The notes: a model not told the origin generated them from the letters alone. DNA of 12,500 bases from Neocallimastix lanati (nom. inval.) (GCA_016946835.1 JACVTC010000038.1:670001-682500); one strand, 5' to 3'; shown: positions 1 through 6,904, counted from the stretch's first letter. Program-made: numbers and translations.

Positions 1-27
1 ATATAATTATTAATATAGTATCATTGC

Positions 28-121
<94 letters not shown>
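28..121. repeat. TAT/ATT trinucleotide microsatellite
   Basis: This is an almost pure (TAT)n run of about 31 units. It is typical slippage-prone simple sequence. Bases 122-396 beyond it are AT-rich spacer with an A17 tract (214-230) and a T18 tract (303-320); no gene was seen there. Confidence 0.95.
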
Positions 122-122
<1 letters not shown>

Positions 123-396
123 CATTATTCTAATCAAAATTAAATAGTAGATTTATACTATTCCTAAATTCTTTATTATTTACCTGATTTTCATTTTAAT
201 TTTTTTAAAAAGGAAAAAAAAAAAAAAAAATTATAAAATTATCATTGTTTTCATTATTATTATCATTAATTATTATTTTATTTTCATTATAATAATAAAT
301 TATTTTTTTTTTTTTTTTTTATCCTGATTTTCATTTTCCTTATTATTAATGTCTATAATATTTACATTTTAATCTTGAAATTTTGTTTTGTTTGTT

Positions 397-1299
397 TTAT
401 TCATTGTTATCATCTATATTAACAAAATATTTTGAATTAAGATCATCCATATGTTCATTTTTATTAATACTTTTTTCTTTTCTAATAATATATCAAATAG
501 TTCAAAGTGATAAGTTCTACGTGACCACAATGATTCCAATTTAAATATGAAAAATAATCTTTGAGCATTAATTAATTTTCTTGAGTTATCTTTAAATCTG
601 AAAGGAAAAAAAAATAGTTTTTATCTTTGGAAATACATTATATAGTCATCCCTGTTAAATATTAAAGAAACTGGAATATGATTATTTCCAAAAAATGGTG
701 CTATAGTATTAATTAATTCAAATAATAAAAAAAAAAAAGAAGGAAAAAAAAGAAGGAAAAAACTGGATCACACTCCTTACATTTATCATCGGTATTACAT
801 TTAAATTCAACAATATCAATAAATCATATTTCAATAATTATATTATCTTTTAGTACTCTAAAAAGTTTTACAATTTTACCTTCATCTGTTTATAAATAAT
901 AAATAACATTATCAAAAATAAAACTAATTAAGGATACTTTAACTTTAATTTTAATATACGATATGTAAAACATCAACTACATTATTATTCATAAATTCTA
1001 TAAATCATGATTATAATAATACTAGATATTCATTAGTTGAATTAGCTTATATTATTAAAGCTTCAATCATTTAAAGATATATTTTCTTTTAATATTATTA
1101 TTAATTCTATAATTATTATATTTATTATTAATATTCATATTTAAATTGGTATCGAGTTTAATACTTAATATTTAAAAGAGAATTAAAATTAATACATCTT
1201 TTTTTTTATTTTATTAATTTTTTTTTATATATGTAAGAAAATTTTTAAATTGTTTTATCACCGTACTAAATTCTAATGAATGGTTATATATTAATAGTA

Positions 1300-1339
<40 letters not shown>

Positions 1340-1655
1340 GGTTTTTCCAATGGGAAAATTTGGAATTATTAATACTGATAAGCTAAAGTATTTAACAAGA
1401 CCTACATCTTTTGACGATGGAATTTCAAATGGATACAAATAATCCTTATTAATTCATTATGACACGCATATTTATTTTGCTATTTTCACTTTCTGTATTG
1501 ATAGGTATTTAAAATTCGACAAAAATAGGTAATAGTTTATCATAATAAAACCATTTACTCATTGTTTGAACAGCTATTTATGAATATTCTTGAAATTTAT
1601 GATCATACCACCTTATTTAATATTAGAATACAATTTCAAAATTAAATTTTGAAAT
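397..1655 (-). pseudogene. decayed protein-coding gene, family unknown
   Basis: Read on the minus strand, successive blocks look like protein although no long intact ORF remains. From about 1610 to 1452 a frame gives WYDHKFQEYS, a stop, then IAVQTMSKWFYYDKLLPIF, with only two stops in 53 codons. A shifted frame is open from 1453 to 1214 (LYPFEIPSSKDVGLVKYF), apart from a poly-Phe run made by the A36 tract at 1302-1337. Further blocks follow at 1070-945 (ANSTNEYLV), 889-762 (FKCNTDDKCKECDP) and 725-440 (GNNHIPVSLIFNRDDYIMYF, then LWSRRTYHFELFDILLE) with one stop at 621-623. A last frame ends DDLNSKYFVNIDDNNE with a TAA at 397-399, probably the original terminus. The upstream limit is uncertain. 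At this AT content a random frame should hit a stop about every ten codons, so this is unlikely to be chance. I do not recognise the family; the original was probably 400 or more residues. It has several frameshifts and at least six stops, so it is not functional. Confidence 0.6.
1302..1337. repeat. A36 homopolymer inside the pseudogene
   Basis: This is an uninterrupted run of 36 A. On the minus strand it falls inside an open frame and reads as poly-phenylalanine. It is most simply a slippage expansion within the dead gene. Confidence 0.9.
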
Positions 1656-1656
1656 T
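1632..1656. repeat. perfect 12-bp palindrome with 1-nt spacer
   Basis: AATTTCAAAATT (1632-1643) and AATTTTGAAATT (1645-1656) are exact reverse complements around a single A. It can extrude as a cruciform or act as a dyad binding site. It lies at the upstream edge of the minus-strand pseudogene; no function can be assigned. Confidence 0.8.
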
Positions 1657-2100
1657 CATATTAAATATATGCTATGTTTTTTATTTTTTTTTAAAAAACA
1701 TTAAATATTATTTAAAATAACTTATCTCTTTTATACATTAATTATTTAAGCCTCATAAATCATCAGAGTTAATAAAAATATATTATTTTATTATTTTATA
1801 CATGAACAAAAAAGAAAATTTATCTTAAGTTCAATCTTTATAGTAATGAGGAATTGAGAGAAAAAATATTTTATTCTTATCATGCACATACTTTTTTACG
1901 AAAATTTAATATATATATATATTATTCTTATCGCAAATACTTCTTTTTTATAAAAGAAAAAAAATGAAATTTATAATTTTACATTGCAATAGAATATATA
2001 TTATTAAAAAAAAAAAAAATGAAATTCTGATTTTTAATTATTTTATAATTTTATGGATATATACATATGTTAATTATTTTTTTCATTCTAATTTTTTTTT
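1657..2100. other. AT-rich spacer, no gene seen
   Basis: The stretch consists of short A and T runs and TA-rich sequence (for example 1909-1921). No frame on either strand looks like coding sequence for more than a few codons, and no RNA gene was recognised. Confidence 0.6.
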
Positions 2101-2165
2101 TTGACAGAGATTAACAAGATGGGAGGATAATAAGACCTCCAATCTCTCTCATTAAACGTGTCAAA
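2100..2165. other. nested inverted repeats (long imperfect hairpin)
   Basis: Three arm pairs are nested in about 66 nt: TTTGACA (2100-2106) with TGTCAAA (2159-2165), GAGATT (2107-2112) with AATCTC (2141-2146), and GGAGG (2122-2126) with CCTCC (2136-2140). Two internal loops interrupt the stack. It sits at the left border of the GC-elevated island. It could be an RNA structure or an element terminus; the function is unknown. Confidence 0.5.
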
Positions 2166-2640
2166 CTTATTATTGGATTCTTTTACTATACTGTTTTAGC
2201 GTCGAAGCGGACCTCTAAGCAAAGCTAATATGAATGACATTCCCTATACGTTACTTTAGACAATGAGCTTCTTTTCAATGAACCTCTTGAATCATTATTA
2301 AGGAGAACAACAATTACACTAATTCTCTCACAGATCAAAGTGTTCTCTGCATTAGCAATGATATAATCTGGCAACAGGAATACTTAACCATTGTGAATAA
2401 ACGCCAAATTCATTCATAGGGAAAAACACTCTGGAAGGATTAAAAACCGTCCCATATAAATACAGGAGGTCGTCCTAGGGTCTCCTAAGGTCAATCCAGA
2501 AACCTATTATATGTGTTAGTCCTTAGTACGAATCACCATGATAAAAAACTGGGTAGACTTTATTTCTAGTTATTTCTTAATTTAGGATTAAATTTCGTGG
2601 AAAAGGAAAGGTACCCCATAAATTCCATTTTATATTTCAT
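2101..2640 (-). pseudogene. GC-elevated island, probable decayed coding relic
   Basis: Base composition changes sharply here: sampled 60-base lines are about 37-43% GC, while neighbouring spacer is far more AT-rich. No intact ORF exists. On the minus strand one frame from 2639 to 2358 reads as protein with three stops in about 93 codons; it includes KVYPVFYHGDSY and DDLLYLYGTVFNPSRVFFPM. A shifted frame is then open for about 50 codons, 2383-2228 (LPDYIIANAENTLICERISV). A T11 run at 2092-2102 would be a poly(A) tail on this strand, so a 5'-truncated retrocopy is possible, but I found no target-site duplication. The family is not recognised. An alternative is a structured non-coding RNA, because nested inverted repeats are present (listed separately). 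Confidence 0.4.
2291..2362. other. second nested hairpin in the GC-elevated island
   Basis: ATCATT (2291-2296) pairs with AATGAT (2357-2362). Inside it, GGAGAAC (2302-2308) pairs with GTTCTCT (2342-2348) with one G-U pair. Shorter potential stems follow: AGGAG 2464-2468 with CTCCT 2482-2486, and CTAAGG 2485-2490 with CCTTAG 2521-2526, which overlap and so compete. This is suggestive of structure but not matched to any known RNA family. Confidence 0.35.
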
Positions 2641-2793
2641 ATAAAAGATTTGTTAAAGTTATATATATGAATAAATTTATTTTATAACATTAATATATGA
2701 AAATCACATGATAGTTAATTACCTGTTAACATGAAATTAATTAACATTCTATTTATTACTGATTGGATAAAATTATTTGAAAAAATATATATG

Positions 2794-2825
2794 TAAGTAT
2801 ATACATATTATAAGTATATACATAT
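2794..2825. promoter_or_regulatory. 17-bp-period direct repeat upstream of biotin synthase
   Basis: TAAGTATATACATAT occurs at 2794-2808 and again exactly at 2811-2825, separated by TA. Each copy contains the palindrome GTATATAC. It lies about 180-210 bp upstream of the biotin synthase ATG, so a paired regulatory site is possible. Chance duplication in AT-rich DNA is also possible. Confidence 0.3.
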
Positions 2826-2857
2826 TTCATTTCAAGAGTAAACTACAAGCGTATTTC

Positions 2858-2876
2858 TTTTTTTTTTTTTTTTTTT
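2858..2876 (+). promoter_or_regulatory. T19 tract in the biotin synthase upstream region
   Basis: An uninterrupted T19 run ends 126 bp before the start codon. Poly(dT) tracts commonly form nucleosome-poor promoters in AT-rich fungi, but similar tracts are scattered across this window, so a promoter role is only inferred. Between it and the ATG lies a TTGAA-rich leader (about 2950-2995). Confidence 0.25.
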
Positions 2877-3002
2877 ATTTGACTTGGAGTAAACTTTATT
2901 TATTAACTACTTGTTAATTAAATAAAGAATAATTAGTAAAATAAAAATAAATTGAATTGAATTAAATTGAAAAGAGTTGAGTCGAATTGAATTTGTGTGA
3001 AA

Positions 3003-4067
3003 ATGCTTAGAAATATTACATATAATTTCCAAAAAGGTTTACTTAATAGTATCTCAGGAAGAACTATAAATTCAATAAAATTATCACAATTCAAGAATAG
3101 TTATAGTACTTTAATAAGTCAATTAAAACAAGAAATTATAAATGGACAAAAAATATCAAAGAATAAAGCATTACAATTAGTTGATTCTGATCTGGAAGAT
3201 TTATGTACAGCGGCAAATGAAATTCGTAAATATTTTTGCGGGGATGAATTTGAAATTTGTACAATTATCAACGCTAAAAGTGGAAAGTGTACTGAGGATT
3301 GTAAATATTGTGCACAATCTGCTCATTATAAAGTAAAAGTAAATAAATACCCTTTAGTAAATACTGAAACCATGTTAGCTGCCGCAAAAAAGGATGATGC
3401 TGCAGGAGTTCAAAGATTTTCACCTGTTACCTCCGGAAAAAGACTTAGAAAGTCAGAGGTTGAAAGCCTCTGTAAGTCTATGAGAGAAATTAAAAAAAAT
3501 ACAAACTTAAAAATTTGTGCTTCATGTGGATTATTGAAATCAAATGATTTTAAAAAAATGAAAGAAGCTGGTTTATCACGTTATCATAATAATATGGAAA
3601 GTTCTAGGAATTTTTTTAAGACAGTTTGTACAACTCATTCAACCGATGATAAAATCAATACCATCAAATTAGCAAAAGAACAAGGACTTGAAATTTGTTC
3701 TGGCGGTATAATGGGACTTGGAGAATCTTGGAATGATCGTATTGATATGGCCTTTTTAGTGAATGAATTAGGAGCTGTTTCCATTCCAATAAATATGCTT
3801 AGTCCAATTCCAGGAACTCCTTATGAAAAAAATAGAGTACTTAGTATAGAAGAAATGCGTAGAATTTGTGCCATTTATCGTTTTATCAATCCAAAAGCAT
3901 TTATTAGATTAGCAGGAGGTCGTGGATTATTAAAAGATAAGGGACGTAGTTGTTTCCTCTCAGGTGCCAATGCCGTTATTTCTGGAGATATGTTAACTAC
4001 CTCAGGAATTACCATAAAACGTGATTTACAAATGATAAAAGAATTAGGTTTTCATGTAACAAAATAA
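3003..4067 (+). CDS. BIO2: biotin synthase, radical SAM, anaerobe-type, organelle-targeted
   Basis: This gene encodes the BioB/BIO2 family enzyme that inserts sulfur into dethiobiotin, the last step of biotin synthesis. The start is ATG 3003 (AAA just before it). A GTG at 2997 is not a credible eukaryotic start, and an in-frame TGA at 2988-2990 closes the frame. The product is 354 residues with no intron. Residues 1-38 are rich in Arg, Lys, Ser and Asn and nearly free of acid, as in mitochondrial or hydrogenosomal presequences; the first cluster Cys is 43 residues later than in E. coli. The radical SAM motif is C96-x3-C100-x2-C103 (KCTEDCKYCAQ). Relative to E. coli, auxiliary-cluster ligand Cys97 is Ser140 (RFSPVTSG). 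Cys172 (ICASCGLL), Cys232 (CSGGIMGLGE) and Arg302 (RLAGGRGLL) match Cys128, Cys188 and Arg260, and an extra Cys175 forms a CxxC. This pattern, with GRGLLKDKGR and SGDMLTTSGIT, is clostridial in style, so bacterial transfer is likely. No other biotin gene is adjacent. Confidence 0.96.
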   Translation: MLRNITYNFQKGLLNSISGRTINSIKLSQFKNSYSTLISQLKQEIINGQKISKNKALQLVDSDLEDLCTAANEIRKYFCGDEFEICTIINAKSGKCTEDCKYCAQSAHYKVKVNKYPLVNTETMLAAAKKDDAAGVQRFSPVTSGKRLRKSEVESLCKSMREIKKNTNLKICASCGLLKSNDFKKMKEAGLSRYHNNMESSRNFFKTVCTTHSTDDKINTIKLAKEQGLEICSGGIMGLGESWNDRIDMAFLVNELGAVSIPINMLSPIPGTPYEKNRVLSIEEMRRICAIYRFINPKAFIRLAGGRGLLKDKGRSCFLSGANAVISGDMLTTSGITIKRDLQMIKELGFHVTK

Positions 4068-4101
4068 TGGTAATTTAAATATTCATTATTTTTTTTAAAA
4101 A

Positions 4102-4133
<32 letters not shown>

Positions 4134-4402
4134 CACATCTTTTTATTTAATATATATTGTTAAGAATTTCTTATAAATCAGAAGCTAAATACCAAAAAAA
4201 AAAAAATAAAAAAAAAAAAAAAAGGTTTATATTTAATACAGTAAATTAAAATTGAGCAAATAAAATTTAACAATAAAAATAAATGATAAAAAGGAATAAA
4301 CAATAGAATTTTAAATTCATAGATTCATAATAAATTTAATAAATACATAATTCATACTATGAAAAGAATAATTTTATACAAAAAAAAAAAAAAAGAAAAA
4401 CA
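4068..4402. other. biotin synthase 3' flank, simple repeats, no gene
   Basis: Contains a (TAA)n run (4109-4132), A tracts at 4194-4206, 4208-4223 and 4380-4394, and an AATAAA at 4259-4264 that could serve as a polyadenylation signal about 190 nt after the stop. That use is a guess in DNA this AT-rich. Confidence 0.5.
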
Positions 4403-4422
4403 TTATAAAAAAAAATTAAAAT

Positions 4423-4425
<3 letters not shown>

Positions 4426-4454
<29 letters not shown>
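4426..4454. repeat. TA dinucleotide microsatellite
   Basis: About 14 TA units. On the minus strand it produces alternating Ile-Tyr codons, which extends the neighbouring open frame artificially. Confidence 0.9.
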
Positions 4455-4456
<2 letters not shown>

Positions 4457-4772
4457 CGAAATATTTATTTTCATTTCGTTTGTCAATCTATTAATCTCAA
4501 TAAATGAAATAAATACAAAATTATTATCAGAAATATCGGAAAAAAATAGAAGTAAAGCCGACCTTTTAAACTTTTCAAAAAAAAAAAAAAAAATCATGGA
4601 ATCCGTAGTGTTAATGATATCATGGAAGATCTGAACAAAATTTATATTAAACAGATAATTTATTGAGAGAGACTGTAACATATAAAATATATATGCTTGA
4701 CTAAGCATTAGAGTTTTTTTTTTTGTCTTCCAAGTGTTATTGTACCGAATATTGATATACCATTAAATATAG

Positions 4773-4802
4773 TTTTTTTTTTTTTTTTTTAAAAAAAAAA
4801 AA
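4773..4802. repeat. T18A12 self-complementary block
   Basis: Eighteen T are followed immediately by twelve A, a perfect foldback of at least 12 bp with no spacer. It interrupts the minus-strand coding relic. Confidence 0.85.
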
Positions 4803-4852
4803 TTCCCAAAGTATTCGCAGATCAATTCATTCCATATGGATATAAACTTAAT

Positions 4853-4853
<1 letters not shown>

Positions 4854-4891
<38 letters not shown>
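4854..4891. repeat. T38 homopolymer
   Basis: An uninterrupted run of 38 T, the longest homopolymer outside the LINE tail. More T tracts follow at 4948-4968 (21) and 5127-5150 (24). From 4892 to 5232 the sequence is otherwise AT spacer with a TTTA repeat (about 5105-5124) and an A23 tract (5207-5229). No gene was recognised there. Confidence 0.9.
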
Positions 4892-4894
<3 letters not shown>

Positions 4895-5232
4895 TTATCA
4901 TTAGTCCACTATCCACTATCAACACTTTAAATCATATCATTAAATCCTTTTTTTTTTTTTTTTTTTTTATAGTAAATATTCTTTATTTATATATTATATA
5001 CTAAATATTTTAAATATATTAATATTAAATTTTTTTTTAAACCAAGTTATTTCGATATTGATAATATTAATTGTTATAATAAACACAAAATAAATTAAAT
5101 AGAATTTATTTATTTATTTATTTTAATTTTTTTTTTTTTTTTTTTTTTTTAATTCTAAATTATCATTTTACAGAGTATTCCTAACTCAACCTAAAATTGT
5201 GATGAGAAAAAAAAAAAAAAAAAAAAAAACTT

Positions 5233-5390
5233 ATGAAACTTTTAGAATAAAAATTTCGTTAAAAAAAAAAAATAAACATAATGAAACTTTTAGAAGAAAG
5301 ATTCCATTAAAAAAAGATAAATATTGTGAAACTTTTATAAATAAGATTCTGTTAAAAAAAAAAAAAAATTAACTTTTGGAAGAAACTTTT
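5233..5390. repeat. degenerate tandem repeat, about 45-48 bp unit, 3.5 copies
   Basis: Units begin near 5233, 5281, 5327 and 5369. Each has the core GAAACTTTTAGAA, a variable AAGATTC-like stretch and a run of A. The first and second copies are the best match; the fourth is partial (AACTTTTGGAAGAAA). An inverted copy lies at 5537-5556. This may be a small foldback element or a local duplication. Confidence 0.6.
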
Positions 5391-5434
5391 TTATTTTTTC
5401 CATCAAAGTGTTTCATTAAATTTCGTTCCTTTTA

Positions 5435-5467
<33 letters not shown>

Positions 5468-5536
5468 CTCTTTAGGATTCTTTTCTTATTCAAACTTTAT
5501 TGAATTTTTTTTTTCTTTTTTTTAAATAAATAGAAA

Positions 5537-5556
5537 CTTTCTTCTAAAAATTTCAT
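5537..5556 (-). repeat. inverted copy of the 5233-5390 repeat core
   Basis: The reverse complement of this segment matches 5281-5300 at 19 of 20 bases. Weaker inverted matches occur around 5401-5420 and 5475-5510. Together the two sides could pair as a long imperfect hairpin around the AT and T-tract centre (about 5435-5467). Confidence 0.55.
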
Positions 5557-5757
5557 GGATTTGTAAATTTTTTTTTTTACCAGAAATATTGATAGTACCT
5601 TTAAATTATACTTTCTACCCCTATCTTTTTTTTTTTTTTTTTAAGATTGTTCATTGGTAACTAATTCATTTTTAAAGATAATAATTATTCCTATAGTTTC
5701 ATTAGTACTAATGACGATGATGATAATAAAGATTGATTATAAGGATATAACCTGTCA

Positions 5758-5793
<36 letters not shown>

Positions 5794-5863
5794 ACCAGCA
5801 TTAATGATGTATATTTTCTAATAAAAATATAAATGAAATGATAATTGGCTCTCTTTAAATATT
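5557..5863. other. AT spacer with T17 and A29 tracts, possible coding trace
   Basis: Contains T17 (5626-5642) and A29 (5763-5791). On the minus strand around 5755-5690 a short stretch reads LYPYNQSLLSSSS, which hints at another relic but is too short to call. Nothing else was seen. Confidence 0.4.
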
Positions 5864-6270
5864 TTATATAGCGCTCTCCCTCTCAAGTAATAATATGTTG
5901 AATATTGAAATTTCCTTCTGGCCTTTTTCGTCTAATTTTATTAGCCTTTTATCCAGTTTGTAAAAATCGAAAGCGCCAATTTAAAGTTTGATTTATTAGT
6001 TATGGCCATACACACTAGATTTTTGTTAACAAAGATGTTGCTTTACTGGCAAACCACTATTAACACAGATGAAATTTTATTCTATTTTTATTCTTTTGAT
6101 GTAAAACAAAAGCAGATATTCATTTTTTTCTTTTTATCAATAAATTATTTGGTTACGATTATTCAACTAAATTTTAAATTAAGGAAATATATTATAAGAA
6201 AGAAAAATCGTTTACAATTGCTATTACTCCAACTTTAGTGATATAATGAATAAAAACTAAAAAATACAAT
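5864..6270 (-). pseudogene. minus-strand coding relic next to the LINE insertion site
   Basis: One minus-strand frame runs from about 6118 to a TAA at 5864-5866 with a few internal stops. It reads YLLLFYIKRIKIE, stop, NFICVNSGLPVKQHLC, stop, QKSSVYGHN, two stops, and finally GAFDFYKLDKRLIKLDEK followed by GQKEISIFNILLLERESAI. The last part is rich in Lys, Asp, Glu, Gly and Gln, unlike translated AT-rich spacer. Upstream, in another frame (about 6268-6195), LVFIHYITKVGVIAIVNDF is visible. A plus-strand frame at 6002-6238 overlaps this but is hydrophobic and low in complexity. The family is not recognised. The LINE lies immediately on its upstream side, and another relic on the same strand continues beyond the LINE. 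Confidence 0.45.
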
Positions 6271-6301
6271 AAAAAAAAAAAAAAAAAAAAAAAAAGTTAT
6301 T

Positions 6302-6315
6302 TTAATAGTATAATA
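6302..6315. repeat. LINE target-site duplication, left copy
   Basis: TTAATAGTATAATA is identical at 14 of 14 bases to 11262-11275. It is followed directly by the first base of the LINE. An A25 tract (6271-6295) lies just upstream, so the element entered A-rich DNA. Confidence 0.93.
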
Positions 6316-6904
6316 CCCCAATGATGGAACCGAAGCTGTATGGTTTCTGAGGGGGTTCAGCAATTAGTATTATAATAAAATTTAAATTACTTTTCAATTT
6401 TTAATGCAATTTTTATTTTTTATATAAATCATAACTGTATTTTTTAAATCAATTTTTCAACCAAAAGAATTTTTTTACACTATACTACTAACAATATTGT
6501 TTTTATTTTTTTTCTCCTATTTTTCTAAAGTTTTTCTATTCTATATATTTATATATATTATATATATATAATTTTTTTTTCTATCTTTATATATTTTACT
6601 TTATATTTTTATATAAATTTTTACTCTAGGTTTTTAATTTTCATATCCTTTTAAAATATTTTTTTACTTTTTACTTTAAATAAATATATTATTTTACATT
6701 ATATTTTATTGAATAAATAATTTTTCCACTAACTATTGTTTTTTAATATATCTTAGGAAATTCAATTCATGTGAAACAATTAACTTTTATATTCAGTAAA
6801 TTTAAATGTTAATATTTTATATATAATTCTTTGGTATTCAATCCTTATAATAAATTCACAATAAATAGAAATTAAGTCAGTTCTGTTATCATCAAACTCT
6901 AAAC
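6316..6904 (+). promoter_or_regulatory. LINE 5' UTR with GC-rich leader and 9-codon upstream ORF
   Basis: The first 47 nt (6316-6362) are about half G+C, whereas the rest of the UTR is extremely AT-rich. This leader holds a short upstream ORF, ATG 6321 to TGA 6350 (MMEPKLYGF), and possible pairings: GAACC 6327-6331 with GGTTC 6354-6358, or CCCC 6316-6319 with GGGG in 6351-6355. LINEs need promoter information inside the element, so this leader is a candidate for the internal promoter or a 5' RNA structure. The remaining 540 nt contain no ORF. Confidence 0.6.

Larger units (their letters stand above)
4403..4860 (-). pseudogene. minus-strand coding relic, family unknown
   Basis: On the minus strand one frame stays open for about 120 codons from 4769 to 4403. 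Its upstream half reads as plausible protein (WYINIRYNNTWK, then SLSINYLFNINFVQIFHDI, then SDISDNNFVFISFIEINRL). It is interrupted by a poly-Phe run from an A tract at 4578-4592 and ends in Ile-Tyr repeats made by the TA microsatellite. Upstream of a T18A12 block another frame gives LSLYPYGMN, a stop, then SANTLGI (about 4842-4801). An ATG exists at 4708, but the low-complexity tail and hydrophobic bias argue against a functional small gene. The family is not recognised. It could be a remnant of a larger gene whose 5' part is lost in the T-tract region 4854-4970. Confidence 0.4.

Noticed and set aside
1214-1438. 74-codon minus-strand ORF as a stand-alone gene
   Set aside because: It starts at TTG, contains a poly-Phe run from an A36 tract, and is better read as one block of the decayed gene 397-1655.
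2519-2532. CCTTAGTACGA resembles the sarcin-ricin loop region of large-subunit rRNA
   Set aside because: Only about 11 bases match. The following GAGAGGA core is absent, and no other conserved rRNA helix was found in the island.
2997-3002. GTG at 2997 as the biotin synthase start
   Set aside because: The surroundings are eukaryotic and an ATG in good context follows two codons later at 3003. Adding Met-Lys from a GTG start has no support.
1420-5755. Recurring LYP-like peptides in three minus-strand relics (LYPFEI, LYPYGMN, LYPYNQ), as evidence of one gene family
   Set aside because: Three residues in common are not enough and the flanking residues do not align.
6002-6238. 78-codon plus-strand ORF just left of the LINE
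   Set aside because: It is hydrophobic and low in complexity (Phe, Ile, Leu, Lys). It lies outside the LINE, so it is not its ORF1, and the opposite strand carries a more protein-like relic.
6271-6295. A25 tract as the tail of an earlier retrotransposon next to the LINE
   Set aside because: Homopolymers of this size are everywhere in the window and no element or duplication is associated with it.
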